DNA of 64,000 nt from Roseovarius nubinhibens ISM (GTDB taxonomy: Bacteria; Pseudomonadota; Alphaproteobacteria; Rhodobacterales; Rhodobacteraceae). The position numbers and the translations under genes were made by a program. The notes under the pieces were generated by a model. That model had not been told where the DNA came from, ran no database searches, and saw only the letters and a list, made by a program, of their open reading frames with translations. The stretch covers positions 2,658,602 to 2,722,601 of the forward strand of contig NZ_CH724156.1 in the NCBI RefSeq assembly GCF_000152625.1, written 5' to 3'. This document shows, piece after piece, positions 32,494 to 41,373 of this stretch; position 1 is the stretch's first letter; the number at the start of each line of letters is the position of its first letter.

Positions 32494-34047
32494 ATGGGAT
32501 CAGCGGTAGAGACGGCAGAGGGCTGGATCGCGGAACATCGGGGCGATTTGTCGACGGGCTGTCGCGAGATTTTCGAGTTTGGCGAACCGGCGTGGCGCGA
32601 ATACCGCTCGGCCGACTGGTATGTGGCGCGGCTGCGGGCGGAGGGGTTTTCCGTCGAGGCGGGCTCGGCCGGGATGCCCACGGCGTTTTGTGCCAATTGG
32701 TCGAACGGGGCGGGGCCGGTCATTGGCATGTATGCCGAATATGACGCGGTGCCCGGCAATTGTCAGGCGGCAGGGGCGCAGGAGGCGCCGCGCGAGGGTT
32801 TGGGATTTCTGGCGGCGGGGCATACCGATCCGCATTCCGGGCTGGGTCTGGCGGGGCTTGGCGGGCTCTTGGCGACCAAGGCGGCGATGGAGCGGCACGG
32901 CATTCCCGGCGGTTTGCGCTTTACCGGCGAGCCGGCGGAGAAGGTGCGGGGCTCGAAGCCCATTCATGCGGCGGCGGGATATTATGACGGGCTGGCGGCG
33001 ATGCTGTCCTTTCATCCGTTCTACATGCTGCCGCTGTGCAACACGGTGCGCTGGGACACGCAATGCGGTGCAGCCTATTCCATGGTCTATCGTTTCCGCT
33101 GTTTGCGGCCCGAGACATGGGGCGCGCGCGATGGCACGCCGATCCCGCAATCGCATTCGGACATTCGCGCGCCGGGGGCCAATGATGCGCTGGTGACCAT
33201 GTATCAGATGGCGCGGCAGCAGCGCGAGGCGATGCTGCCCCATCGCGGCGGCTGGTCGATTTCCGAGGCGATCCTTGGGGCGGGGCAGGCGACGGCGGAC
33301 AATCTGCCGGCGCGGCAGGCCGATCTGCAATATATGATCCGGGTGGCCGATCTGCAGATGGCCGAGCAGGTGAGCGGCCATCTCGACCGGATTGCCGAGG
33401 CGGCGGCGACGCTCAATGGCTGTGAGGTCGAGAAGATCTGGGTCAGCAAATCGCGCCCGGGGCTGACCAATCATGCGATGGCGACGTTGGTCTGGAACGA
33501 GATGGCGCAGGTTGGCGCGCCCTATTGGGATGCCGCGGCGCGGGAGATCCTGCGCGAGGTGCAGAGGAATTGTGGGGTGACGCCGGAGGATGACCCACTG
33601 CTCGAGGCCTGTGAGCAACTCATCGCGCCGCAGGAGGCCGAAGCGATCCTGCGCCAGGCCCTGCCGCCCGAGCAGATGAACGCGACTTCGGATGATTATA
33701 CCGACATGAGCTGGCACGCGCCGCTGGCGCGGTTCTATGTGGCGCGGCCGGCGCTGCGTGGCGGGCCCTATCCGGCCTGGGCGATGAATGCGCTGGGCGG
33801 TATCCCCGAGACCATCGATCCGATGGTGACCACGGCGGCGCGCATTCTTGCGCGGTCGGCGCTGCGGCTCTTGCAGGATGCGGGGGCGCGGGCGGCGGCC
33901 TGGGCCGAGTTCGAGGCGCGCACCGGTGGCGGTGTGGGCGGCGAGCGCTGGATCGCGCCGCTTTGCGATTATGCGCCGCCCGTCGATCTGGCCTGGCCCG
34001 AATATGTCGAGACGCGGCGCGGGCGGCATTGGCATTTGCCCGGATAG
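32494..34047 (+). CDS. M20-family amidohydrolase-like protein with altered metal motifs
   Basis: A 517-aa protein of the M20/AbgB-type amidohydrolase family. The fold signatures GMYAEYDAVPGNC, LAAGHTDPHSGLGLAG, LRFTGEPAEK and MLSFHPFYML are recognisable. Two usual metal-site motifs are changed. The expected HACGH-type segment reads HTDPHSG, and the expected PAEE pair reads PAEK, so the second acidic ligand is a lysine. The later histidine and the dimerisation domain are present (DLQYMIRVADLQMAEQVSGH). The substrate could be an N-acyl or peptide-like amide. It follows yjbQ by one base. Confidence 0.75.
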   Translation: MGSAVETAEGWIAEHRGDLSTGCREIFEFGEPAWREYRSADWYVARLRAEGFSVEAGSAGMPTAFCANWSNGAGPVIGMYAEYDAVPGNCQAAGAQEAPREGLGFLAAGHTDPHSGLGLAGLGGLLATKAAMERHGIPGGLRFTGEPAEKVRGSKPIHAAAGYYDGLAAMLSFHPFYMLPLCNTVRWDTQCGAAYSMVYRFRCLRPETWGARDGTPIPQSHSDIRAPGANDALVTMYQMARQQREAMLPHRGGWSISEAILGAGQATADNLPARQADLQYMIRVADLQMAEQVSGHLDRIAEAAATLNGCEVEKIWVSKSRPGLTNHAMATLVWNEMAQVGAPYWDAAAREILREVQRNCGVTPEDDPLLEACEQLIAPQEAEAILRQALPPEQMNATSDDYTDMSWHAPLARFYVARPALRGGPYPAWAMNALGGIPETIDPMVTTAARILARSALRLLQDAGARAAAWAEFEARTGGGVGGERWIAPLCDYAPPVDLAWPEYVETRRGRHWHLPG

Positions 34048-34194
34048 AGTCCCAGAAGCCACGGTTTCGCGCGGCATCATCTAGCGGCGCAAAATCCCCT
34101 CTACCCAAAACCTTGCGGCCCACCTATAGTGGCTGTGGATAACTGGGCATCAGACCCATGGCGGTTGAGGCAGAGAAGAAGAGGGGGCAAGCCC

Positions 34195-34677
34195 ATGCGC
34201 TGTCCGTTTTGTGGAAATATCGAAACTCAGGTCAAGGACTCGCGTCCGGCGGAAGAGCATGTCTCGATCCGCAGGCGGCGGTTTTGCCCGGCCTGTGGGG
34301 GCCGTTTCACCACCTATGAACGCGTGCAGCTGCGCGATCTGGTGGTGGTGAAATCGAACGGCAGGCGCGAGGATTTCGACCGTGACAAGCTCGAACGGTC
34401 GATCCGGATTGCCCTTCAGAAACGGCCCGTAGAGCCCGAGCGCGTCGAGCAGATGATCTCTGGCATCGTGCGGCGGCTCGAGAGCATGGGCGAGACGGAT
34501 ATCGCGTCGAAAACCGTGGGCGAGATCGTCATGGAGAGCCTCGCGCGGATCGACACCGTGGCCTATGTGCGCTTTGCCAGCGTTTACAAGAATTTCCAGG
34601 CGGCGGATGATTTCGACAAATTCGTGAGCGAACTGCGCCCCGGCGATGCGGTGACGGACGACAAGACCGAGGCGTGA
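34195..34677 (+). CDS. nrdR: Transcriptional repressor NrdR
   Basis: A 160-aa repressor of ribonucleotide reductase genes. The start is MRCPFCG at 34195, after GAGGGGGCAAGCCC; the frame upstream from 34129 has no homology. The zinc ribbon uses two CxxC pairs (CPFCGN and CPACGG), and the ATP-cone follows ([39 protein letters not shown]). It senses ATP/dATP and controls dNTP supply. Overlaps ribD by four bases (GTGA). Confidence 0.97.
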   Translation: MRCPFCGNIETQVKDSRPAEEHVSIRRRRFCPACGGRFTTYERVQLRDLVVVKSNGRREDFDRDKLERSIRIALQKRPVEPERVEQMISGIVRRLESMGETDIASKTVGEIVMESLARIDTVAYVRFASVYKNFQAADDFDKFVSELRPGDAVTDDKTEA

Positions 34678-35768
34678 GCGAGCAAGACATCCACCACATG
34701 CGCGAGGCGCTGCGCCTCGGGCGCAGCGCGATGGGATCGGCCTGGCCGAACCCGGCGGTGGGCTGTGTCATCGTGGCGGGCGATCAGATCGTCGGGCGCG
34801 GCGCCACGGCCCCCGGCGGTCGCCCCCATGCCGAGCCGCAAGCGCTGGCCGAGGCGGGCGCGGCGGCGCGGGGCGCGACCGCCTATGTCACGTTGGAGCC
34901 TTGCGCCCATCACGGCAAGACGCCGCCCTGCGCCGAGGTGCTGATCAAGGCGGGTGTGGCGCGGGTTGTGGTGGCCGTGGGCGACAGTGATCCACGGGTT
35001 TCGGGGCGCGGCATCGAGATGCTGCGCAAGGCCGGGATCGAGGTCGTGCAAGGCGTTCTCGAGGATGAGGCGCGCACGGATTTGGCCGGGTTTTTCCTCC
35101 GGATCGAGGAGGGGCGGCCTTGGGTCACGCTCAAGCTCGCCAGCAGTTTCGATGGCCGGATTGCCACCGCCAGCGGTCATAGCCAATGGATCACCGGGCC
35201 CGAGGCGCGGCAGCGCGTGCATGAGTTTCGCGCCCGTCACGATGCGGTCATGGTCGGGGCGGGAACGGCGCGGGCCGACAATCCCATGCTCACCGTGCGG
35301 GGCCTCGATGTCCCGCGTCAGCCGGTGCGGGTGGTTGTGTCACGGCGTCTCGATGTGCCGCTGATGTCGGAACTGGCGCGCACCGCGGGCGAGGTGCCGG
35401 TCTGGATGTGCCACGGGCCGGATGCTGACAAATCGCTGCGCGAGGCGTGGCAGGGGCTTGGGGCCGAGCTGGTCGAATGTCGGCTGCATGGCCGGCAGCT
35501 CGAGATCGGATCGGTGCTGCAGGCGTTGGGCGAACGGGGGCTGACGCGGGTTTTCTGCGAAGGCGGTGGGGCGCTGGCCGCGTCGCTTTTGTCGGCGGGG
35601 CTGGTGGATGAGCTGATCGGCTTTACCGCTGGCGTCGTCATCGGGGCCGAAGGGCTTCCCGGCGTGGGCGCGATGGGTCTGGCGCGGCTCGAAGAGGCGC
35701 CGCGTTTTCGTCTGATCGAAGCGGCGGCCGTGGGCGGTGACATCATGCACCGCTGGCACCGCGCCTGA
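34674..35768 (+). CDS. ribD: Bifunctional riboflavin biosynthesis protein RibD
   Basis: A 364-aa enzyme starting with GTG at 34674. The N-terminal deaminase carries the zinc motif HAEPQAL and [11 protein letters not shown]. The C-terminal reductase has [35 protein letters not shown] and the closing [12 protein letters not shown]. It catalyses two consecutive steps of riboflavin synthesis, deamination then side-chain reduction. Coupled to nrdR. The following rib gene, ribE, is 4.7 kb away beyond a capsule locus on the other strand. Confidence 0.97.
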   Translation: MSEQDIHHMREALRLGRSAMGSAWPNPAVGCVIVAGDQIVGRGATAPGGRPHAEPQALAEAGAAARGATAYVTLEPCAHHGKTPPCAEVLIKAGVARVVVAVGDSDPRVSGRGIEMLRKAGIEVVQGVLEDEARTDLAGFFLRIEEGRPWVTLKLASSFDGRIATASGHSQWITGPEARQRVHEFRARHDAVMVGAGTARADNPMLTVRGLDVPRQPVRVVVSRRLDVPLMSELARTAGEVPVWMCHGPDADKSLREAWQGLGAELVECRLHGRQLEIGSVLQALGERGLTRVFCEGGGALAASLLSAGLVDELIGFTAGVVIGAEGLPGVGAMGLARLEEAPRFRLIEAAAVGGDIMHRWHRA

Positions 35769-35782
35769 GGGCGTAGCCCCGG

Positions 35783-37810
35783 CTAGCGCCGCCAGAGACC
35801 GGCGTAAGAGGCAAACACCCCCTGTAGCTTGCTCAGCACCCGCAAGGCCGGGCGACGGCCGAGACCCTCGCCTGTGGCAAGCCGTTCGACCACCACTTCG
35901 ACCGGGCAGGGCAGGCCGGTCACCGGATCGCAGTAGCGCGGGTAATCGATGAGCGCCGCATGTACCAACCCGTCGAGCGTCGGGCGGGCGACGCGGCGAT
36001 CGGGCACCGGCCCCAGATCGGTAGTAAGCCCCCAGCCCGCATAGAAGGGCGCGCCAAGGCAGGTGACGGGCAGCCCGCGCAGCAGCGCCTCGAACCCCAT
36101 GAGCGAGGTCATCGTCCAGACCGCATCGACCTGACCGAGCAGGGCGGCGGGATCGGCATTGACCAGCACCGCATCGGCCAAGCCGGTGAGCGCCTCGGCC
36201 TCGATCTTGCCGGGGCGCAGCCCTGCCTCCACATCGGGATGCGGCTTGTAGAGGATCACCGCCTCGGGATGGGCAGCGCGGGCGGCCTCCAAGAGACCGA
36301 GATTGGTATGCACCTCGCCCGCGCCAAGGCGGATAGAGGCATCGTCTTCGACCTGACCGGGGACAAGGATGCGCGGCCCCGGGGGCAGATCCTCGGGCAG
36401 CGCCGGGGCCTCGCCTTGATTGTATTTCGACAGGCCCAGATCGATCAGACGGCGGCGCAGATCCTCGGCGCGGCGGGCCTGATCCCGGCGCAGGTCCGAG
36501 CGCCGCGCGATCCAGCGTTCGAGCCGCGAGGGGCGCGACGGGTCGTAATAGATGCCGAGATCGTCGAGCGCCAAGGACAGCGGCGGGGTCAGCGCCGCGC
36601 CGAGCCCGCGCGAGCGCAGGAACCCGTCTTCGAGCCGCAGCGCGGTGTCGGGGGCGCGGTCGCTCTTGCCCGCCCAGACCATATCGCGGCGATCCGGCGC
36701 GCTCCGGTCAAAGATCACCCGGCGTTCGCGGCCAAAGAACCCCTGCAGCGCGGGCCGTTTCCAGAGCCGCATACCATGGGCGCACCAGCCCCGGCGATCC
36801 TCGCGCCAGGCGCGGGTCCGTGCCTCGAGCGTGGCGAGCGTCTCCTCGAAACTGCACAGCCGGTCGTGGCAGGGGTCATACCAATGCGGATAGAGCAGCA
36901 TGGCCCCGGCAAAGAGCTGTGCCCGAGTGAGGTTGCGGCCCCGGCGCGGCAACGACAGCGGATGGCGGTCCTCGGTGAGCCCCCAGCCGGCATAGAAGGG
37001 CTGGCCAAAGACGCGGGGGCGGTGACCGGCGAGAATGGCCTCAAAGCCGAGCTGCGAGGTGACCACATAGACGCCGATGGCCCCTTCGAGCAGATGCCAG
37101 GGGCTCACCTCCTCGGAAAAGAGCGAAATCCGGTCGCTTTCATCCTCGGGGCCGAAATAGCCGGGCCGGTGGCCGGCGGCGGTCTCGGGATGGGTCTTGA
37201 TCAGGATGCGCGCGCCGGGGTGGTCCTCTTGGGCATAGTAGAGCGCCTCGCGAAAGCTGTTGGCATCGGACTTGCCATGGGTGACGGAGGCGTCGCCCCG
37301 GGTCTGGTCGATGACCAGCACATAGCCCGGATCGGGGCAGGGGGCGTCGGGGTCAAATCCCGAGTATTTGCTCAGATGCGCCTCGGTCATCCGGGCGATC
37401 CCGGCGCGGGCCCGGTCGAGCAGCGCCGTGTCGTCGAGCGGATGCTCGCGCAGTAGGGTTTCAAGGTCGGACGCGCTGTCGCTGTCGAAATAGATGCCGT
37501 TTTCGTCGATCACCAGACCGAGCGGCGGCTCGCCCGCGCGGCCGGGAAAGAGCGAACGCAGGAACGCATCCTCGACCCGCAACAGCCCTGCGCCGGTTTT
37601 GGCCGACACCGCCTCGCCCCGTGCGGCATAGGGCGAGCGACCCCAGACCGCGATGCGATCCTCAGGCCCAGCGCGTCCCAGCGAGAGCGGATAGCCCGCC
37701 AGCGCCATGATCCGACGCAGGCGCTTTTGCCGCAAAAAGCCGCCGTTAAAATAGCGAACCCGCCGCCCCCCGGAGGGAACGGCGGGTTCAGCCGTTGGGT
37801 CTGTGATCAT
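35783..37810 (-). CDS. kpsC: Capsule Kdo-linker transferase KpsC (LipA-like)
   Basis: A 675-aa protein built of two homologous halves. Matching elements in each: RVEDAFLRS and RLEDGFLRS, ENGIYFDSDS and DLGIYYDPSR, LIKTHPE and LYKPHPD, TSQLGFEAIL and TSLMGFEALL, QPFYAGWGLTED and APFYAGWGLTTD. In this family the two domains add alternating beta-linked Kdo residues to the lipid anchor of group 2 capsules, with KpsS adding the first. The gene is translationally coupled (ATGA overlap) to the export protein upstream. Cytoplasmic or peripheral to the inner membrane. Confidence 0.93.
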   Translation of the reverse strand: MITDPTAEPAVPSGGRRVRYFNGGFLRQKRLRRIMALAGYPLSLGRAGPEDRIAVWGRSPYAARGEAVSAKTGAGLLRVEDAFLRSLFPGRAGEPPLGLVIDENGIYFDSDSASDLETLLREHPLDDTALLDRARAGIARMTEAHLSKYSGFDPDAPCPDPGYVLVIDQTRGDASVTHGKSDANSFREALYYAQEDHPGARILIKTHPETAAGHRPGYFGPEDESDRISLFSEEVSPWHLLEGAIGVYVVTSQLGFEAILAGHRPRVFGQPFYAGWGLTEDRHPLSLPRRGRNLTRAQLFAGAMLLYPHWYDPCHDRLCSFEETLATLEARTRAWREDRRGWCAHGMRLWKRPALQGFFGRERRVIFDRSAPDRRDMVWAGKSDRAPDTALRLEDGFLRSRGLGAALTPPLSLALDDLGIYYDPSRPSRLERWIARRSDLRRDQARRAEDLRRRLIDLGLSKYNQGEAPALPEDLPPGPRILVPGQVEDDASIRLGAGEVHTNLGLLEAARAAHPEAVILYKPHPDVEAGLRPGKIEAEALTGLADAVLVNADPAALLGQVDAVWTMTSLMGFEALLRGLPVTCLGAPFYAGWGLTTDLGPVPDRRVARPTLDGLVHAALIDYPRYCDPVTGLPCPVEVVVERLATGEGLGRRPALRVLSKLQGVFASYAGLWRR

Positions 37811-38952
37811 ATACCGCTAAGCGTGTCGCCGGCCGTCGAGACCGACCCGACCGCGCCCAGCGTGCCGGTCATCGCGGCAATCACCTTGGTCCATTGGGCA
37901 AACGGCGCCTCGGTCACATAGAGCGTGTCATCGTCGCGGATCGAGAAATCGCGCGCCATGAACATGCCGTTGGGCCGCGTCAGGTCGAGCACATAGACCA
38001 TGCGCTGTGCCCCCACGAGATCGTCGCGGCCGAGCACCTGATTGGCGATCTCGGCAGGTTCGTTGCGCATCACGAAAACCCCGGTGGGATCGGCGCTGAC
38101 GGTGCTGAGGCCGCCGACCTGCGCAATCGCCTCGACGGCGCTGAGCGTCTGGGTTTCAAAGGCGACGCGCGCCTGCCCGTTGGTCGCGCCGAGCGCGGTG
38201 AAGGAGCGGGTGTCCTGTTCCACGAGGATTCGGTCGCCACCACGCAGGGCGATGTCATATTCGGGATGCTCATAGAGGTCCTGGAACCAGATTTTCGAGC
38301 GCTGGTTGCCACGCAGAATGGTGATCTGGGCCACTTCGGGCGAAATGGCGATGCCGCCCGCCGCCGCCAGCATGGCCGAGAGCGTGCGGGTGGGCCGTTC
38401 GATCGGATAGACGCCTTGGCCGCCAACAGCCCCCGAGAGCGTCACGGTCGAGCCATCACCCGCCACGCGTGCCACCTGCACCTGCGGGTCAGGGGTCTGC
38501 TCTTCGAGCTTGCGGGTGATGATGCGGCGAATGGATTCGGGCGTGTTGCCTGCGGCCTTGATGCGGCCGGCATAGGGCACGAAAATATGGCCAGAACCGT
38601 CGACCTGCACCTCTTCGAGCCGCGTCTGGCTGGTGCCTTCGCTGGCGAGAAGCCCGTCATCGACGTTTTCCCAGATCGACAGGCTGAGCGTGTCGCCCGG
38701 CTGGATCGTGTCCGACCCGAGCTTGCCCGCGCTGCGGAAGGCTTCGGTAAAGCCGAGGCTGGGCTGCACGGCGGTGGCGCGGGTCACACGGTCGTTGACC
38801 GCCACGACAAAGGCATCGCCGGACCGTTGCACCGACCCTGCATAAATCTCACGTTTGTTGGGGCCAACGCGCGGAAGGCCACAGGACGAAACGACCGCCA
38901 CCATGGCCAAAAGGGCGACGGATCGCGCCCATCGGGTTGTCTTGATTTTCAC
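37807..38952 (-). CDS. Polysaccharide export outer-membrane lipoprotein (Wza/KpsD type)
   Basis: A 381-aa lipoprotein with signal sequence and lipobox (MVAVVSSC). The poly-export domain begins at DTIQPGDTLSLSIWENVDD and contains VQVDGSGHIFVPYAGRIKA. Two SLBB-like modules follow (VTLSGAVGGQGVYPIERPTR, with RILVEQDTRSFTALGATNGQ). It would form the outer-membrane channel for the capsule made with KpsC and KpsS. The inner-membrane ABC transporter genes (kpsE, kpsM, kpsT) are not in this window. Four CCAACC-type boxes lie just upstream. Confidence 0.88.
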   Translation of the reverse strand: MKIKTTRWARSVALLAMVAVVSSCGLPRVGPNKREIYAGSVQRSGDAFVVAVNDRVTRATAVQPSLGFTEAFRSAGKLGSDTIQPGDTLSLSIWENVDDGLLASEGTSQTRLEEVQVDGSGHIFVPYAGRIKAAGNTPESIRRIITRKLEEQTPDPQVQVARVAGDGSTVTLSGAVGGQGVYPIERPTRTLSAMLAAAGGIAISPEVAQITILRGNQRSKIWFQDLYEHPEYDIALRGGDRILVEQDTRSFTALGATNGQARVAFETQTLSAVEAIAQVGGLSTVSADPTGVFVMRNEPAEIANQVLGRDDLVGAQRMVYVLDLTRPNGMFMARDFSIRDDDTLYVTEAPFAQWTKVIAAMTGTLGAVGSVSTAGDTLSGI

Positions 38953-38997
38953 TGCCCGGTCTCCTCGACCTGATTAATTCTGCCTCAGTAGTTTTAT

Positions 38998-39071
38998 CCA
39001 ACCCATAGGAATAGGTTTGGTTTTTTGTCCAACCTACCGAAATAGGATCGGAAAATCCAGCGCTAGGTTGG
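38998..39071. promoter_or_regulatory. Four alternating CCAACC boxes upstream of the export lipoprotein
   Basis: The 126-base gap between the two capsule transcripts has a box CCAACCCAT at 38998, its reverse form TAGGTTTGG at 39012-39020, CCAACCTAC at 39029, and TAGGTTGG at 39064-39071. The outer pair of the second set (CCAACCTA and TAGGTTGG) is an exact inverted repeat. Box one with box two is a near-exact inverted repeat. They lie 46-120 bases before the lipoprotein start, where a repressor or activator would act. Confidence 0.55.
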
Positions 39072-39078
39072 GGGGCGG

Positions 39079-40371
39079 TCAGGTGATCGCGCGCAACTGT
39101 TGCCTCGGGGCCGCGCTTCCACTGTGCAACCCGTCATAGGGATCGTCGGGGCTCAGCATCATGTCGACGGTCTGACGCAGCACCTGACGGCGGCCGCGCG
39201 ACGAATAGAACCCGCCCGCCACCTGGCTCGTTTCGAGAAGATAGCGGCGATAATCGGCATAGGCCTTGCGGTCGGGGCGTTCGGCCCCGGCAAAGAAATC
39301 GACGAGCGGTTTGGTCGAGACGAATTCCGGTTTGGCATAGACCGCCGCGCCGAAGGTCTTGAGCGGGATGCCACGCCAGAGCACCTGTTGCGCGGCGGTG
39401 GAATTCACCGTGACGGCGCTGCGGGCCTCGTCCAGAAGGGCTGCAAGTTTGCCGCCGCGAACATAGTGCACACGGTCCTTGATGCCGTATTTACGGGCCA
39501 GGGCGCGGAGGTCGCGGCGGACGGGGGTGCGGCCGTCTTCGAGGGGGTGGGCCTTGACCACGAGGTGGTGGTGCAGGGGGGCGCCTTGGGCAAAGCCGGA
39601 GACCACCGTGTCGAGAAATTCGGTCATGGTGGAGAAGGGCGAATGCATCTGGAAGCTGCTGTCATGTTCGAGCTGCAGAAGCGCCAGATGATAGGGAAAG
39701 CCGCCGTGCCGGATGCGCCATGTGGCGATGCGCCGGTCGATGGCCTGAAAGGGCATCAGGGCCAAGCGTTTGAGATACAACCCGAATTCGGCGCTGACGC
39801 TGAGCGTGCGATGAGGCCGGAAGCCGCGATAGCCCCGGTTCCAGAACAGCACGAACCAATGATAAAGGGCGCCGTAGAAGATGTGGTGGCGCATGTCGCC
39901 CCAGCTGGCGGGGGGCAGGGCGCTGTCCATATCGGACAATTCGAGGTCGCGGCGCATCTGGGCGACGCTCATCTCCATCAGCCGCGAATTGCCATTGCTG
40001 CCGCCGCGCTCATAGGTGACCCAATAGGGGCGCAGATAGCCCTCTTCAAAGACATGGATGGTGATCCCGGCGGCGCGGGCCTGGGCCACGGCTTCGGCAT
40101 GGATCGGGCGGGTGTCGCCATAGAGCACGATGTCGGTGACGCCCTTCTCGGCGATGATCTCGCGCAGCCGGTCGGACCAGGCTTCGGGCGTGTCGGCATA
40201 GGGGATATAGCTCGCCGATTGCGGCCAGAACACCCGGTCGCCCATGTTGAACCCCACGCGCCAGACCTCGGCGCCGGCGCGTGTCAGCATTTTGCCCAGC
40301 CGTGCGAAAAACGGGCCATGCGGCCCTTGCAGGAACAGGAAAACGTGTTTTTTGCCAGCGGAATAGGCCAT
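39079..40371 (-). CDS. kpsS: Capsule Kdo transferase KpsS (LipB-like)
   Basis: A 430-aa single-domain relative of KpsC, starting at the ATG at 40371 (MAYSAGKKHVFLFLQGPHGP). Typical segments: LQGPHGPFFARLGKML, DTRPIHAEAVAQARAAGITI, HVFEEGYLRPYWVTYERGG, VVKAHPLEDGRTP, and VNSTAAQQVLWRGIPLKTFG. KpsS adds the first Kdo to the phosphatidylglycerol anchor of capsule. It is divergent from ribE. It reads toward kpsD and kpsC, with 126 bases separating it from the former. Confidence 0.92.
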   Translation of the reverse strand: MAYSAGKKHVFLFLQGPHGPFFARLGKMLTRAGAEVWRVGFNMGDRVFWPQSASYIPYADTPEAWSDRLREIIAEKGVTDIVLYGDTRPIHAEAVAQARAAGITIHVFEEGYLRPYWVTYERGGSNGNSRLMEMSVAQMRRDLELSDMDSALPPASWGDMRHHIFYGALYHWFVLFWNRGYRGFRPHRTLSVSAEFGLYLKRLALMPFQAIDRRIATWRIRHGGFPYHLALLQLEHDSSFQMHSPFSTMTEFLDTVVSGFAQGAPLHHHLVVKAHPLEDGRTPVRRDLRALARKYGIKDRVHYVRGGKLAALLDEARSAVTVNSTAAQQVLWRGIPLKTFGAAVYAKPEFVSTKPLVDFFAGAERPDRKAYADYRRYLLETSQVAGGFYSSRGRRQVLRQTVDMMLSPDDPYDGLHSGSAAPRQQLRAIT

Positions 40372-40519
40372 TGTCTGAAGGTGCGTCCGATCAGGTAGGG
40401 TCAAATCTCTGGGGGCAAAGCTAGATCGAAATTTAGGCAAAATTAAGGTGAAAACGCCTCGCTTCTTGTCATGGCGCGGCGGGGCGGATAGGTCAGGGAA
40501 AAGCCTGAGGGAGCGAGAG

Positions 40520-41107
40520 ATGTTCACTGGTATTATCACGGATCAGGGCGAGATCAGAGATCTGGAGCAGCGCGGCGATCTGCGGGCGCGGATCGGCTGT
40601 CACTATGACATGGATGGCGTCGATATGGGCGCGTCGATTGCCTGTGACGGGGTCTGTCTGACGGTGGTCGCCATGGGGGCGGATTGGTTCGATGTGGATG
40701 TCTCGGCAGAGACCGTGTCGAAGACCAATCTCGACACCTGGGCCAAGGGCCGGACGGTCAATCTCGAACGGGCGCTCAAGGTCGGGGACGAGCTTGGCGG
40801 GCATATCGTGTCGGGCCATGTCGATGGCGTGGCCGAGGTGATTTCCGTGAAAGATGAAGGGGATAGCACCCGTGTGACCCTGCGCGCGCCAAAGGCTCTG
40901 GCGCGGTTCATCGCGCCCAAGGGATCGGTTGCGCTCAACGGTACGTCGCTCACGGTGAACGAGGTTGAGGGCTGTGATTTCGGGATCAATTTCATCCCGC
41001 ACACCAAGGAAGTGACCACCTGGGGCCGGGTCGCCGTGGGGGACCGGGTCAACCTCGAGATCGACACGCTGGCGCGCTATGTGGCGCGGCTGCACGAGGC
41101 GGATTAA
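40520..41107 (+). CDS. ribE: Riboflavin synthase (alpha subunit)
   Basis: A 195-aa enzyme that dismutates two lumazine molecules into riboflavin. The start is MFTGIITDQGEI at 40520, after GAGGGAGCGAGAG. Two homologous lumazine-binding domains: GASIACDGVCLTVV in the first, PKGSVALNGTSLTVNEVEG in the second, with FGINFIPHTKEVTTWG near the end. ribB and ribH, which often follow, are not seen here. Confidence 0.96.
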   Translation: MFTGIITDQGEIRDLEQRGDLRARIGCHYDMDGVDMGASIACDGVCLTVVAMGADWFDVDVSAETVSKTNLDTWAKGRTVNLERALKVGDELGGHIVSGHVDGVAEVISVKDEGDSTRVTLRAPKALARFIAPKGSVALNGTSLTVNEVEGCDFGINFIPHTKEVTTWGRVAVGDRVNLEIDTLARYVARLHEAD

Positions 41108-41146
41108 CCTTTTACAAAACTCAACTTAAGCCGGAAAAATGCCCTG

Positions 41147-41190
41147 TCGGTGAGACGTCGGTATAACGACGGTAAAGCGACGGTAGGGGA
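41147..41190 (+). repeat. Copy B of the 11-bp-period tandem element
   Basis: Units TCGGTGAGACG, TCGGTATAACG, ACGGTAAAGCG and ACGGTAGGGGA, the last more degenerate. It starts 40 bases after the ribE stop codon, in the same orientation as the gene. Copy C follows 83 bases later. Confidence 0.75.
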
Positions 41191-41272
41191 TCTGACCCCG
41201 CGCCGCGCGGGGCGCGGGCGTTAACCTATTTGCGAGATTTCTCCCGGGGCCAAACCCGCCGAAAACGGTGGG

Positions 41273-41315
41273 TCGGTGACAGGTCGGTATTGCGTCGGTA
41301 AAGCGACAGTGCGGG
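41273..41315 (+). repeat. Copy C of the 11-bp-period tandem element
   Basis: Units TCGGTGACAGG, TCGGTATTGCG, TCGGTAAAGCG and ACAGTGCGGG. The third and fourth units agree almost exactly with copy A at 15887, 25 kb away. It lies between ribE and the end of the convergent DUF3726 gene. Confidence 0.8.
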
Positions 41316-41373
41316 TTTTGACGGAATGCCAGCCGAAATCCCGCCGAAACCCAGCCCAAACTCAGGCGAAAAA

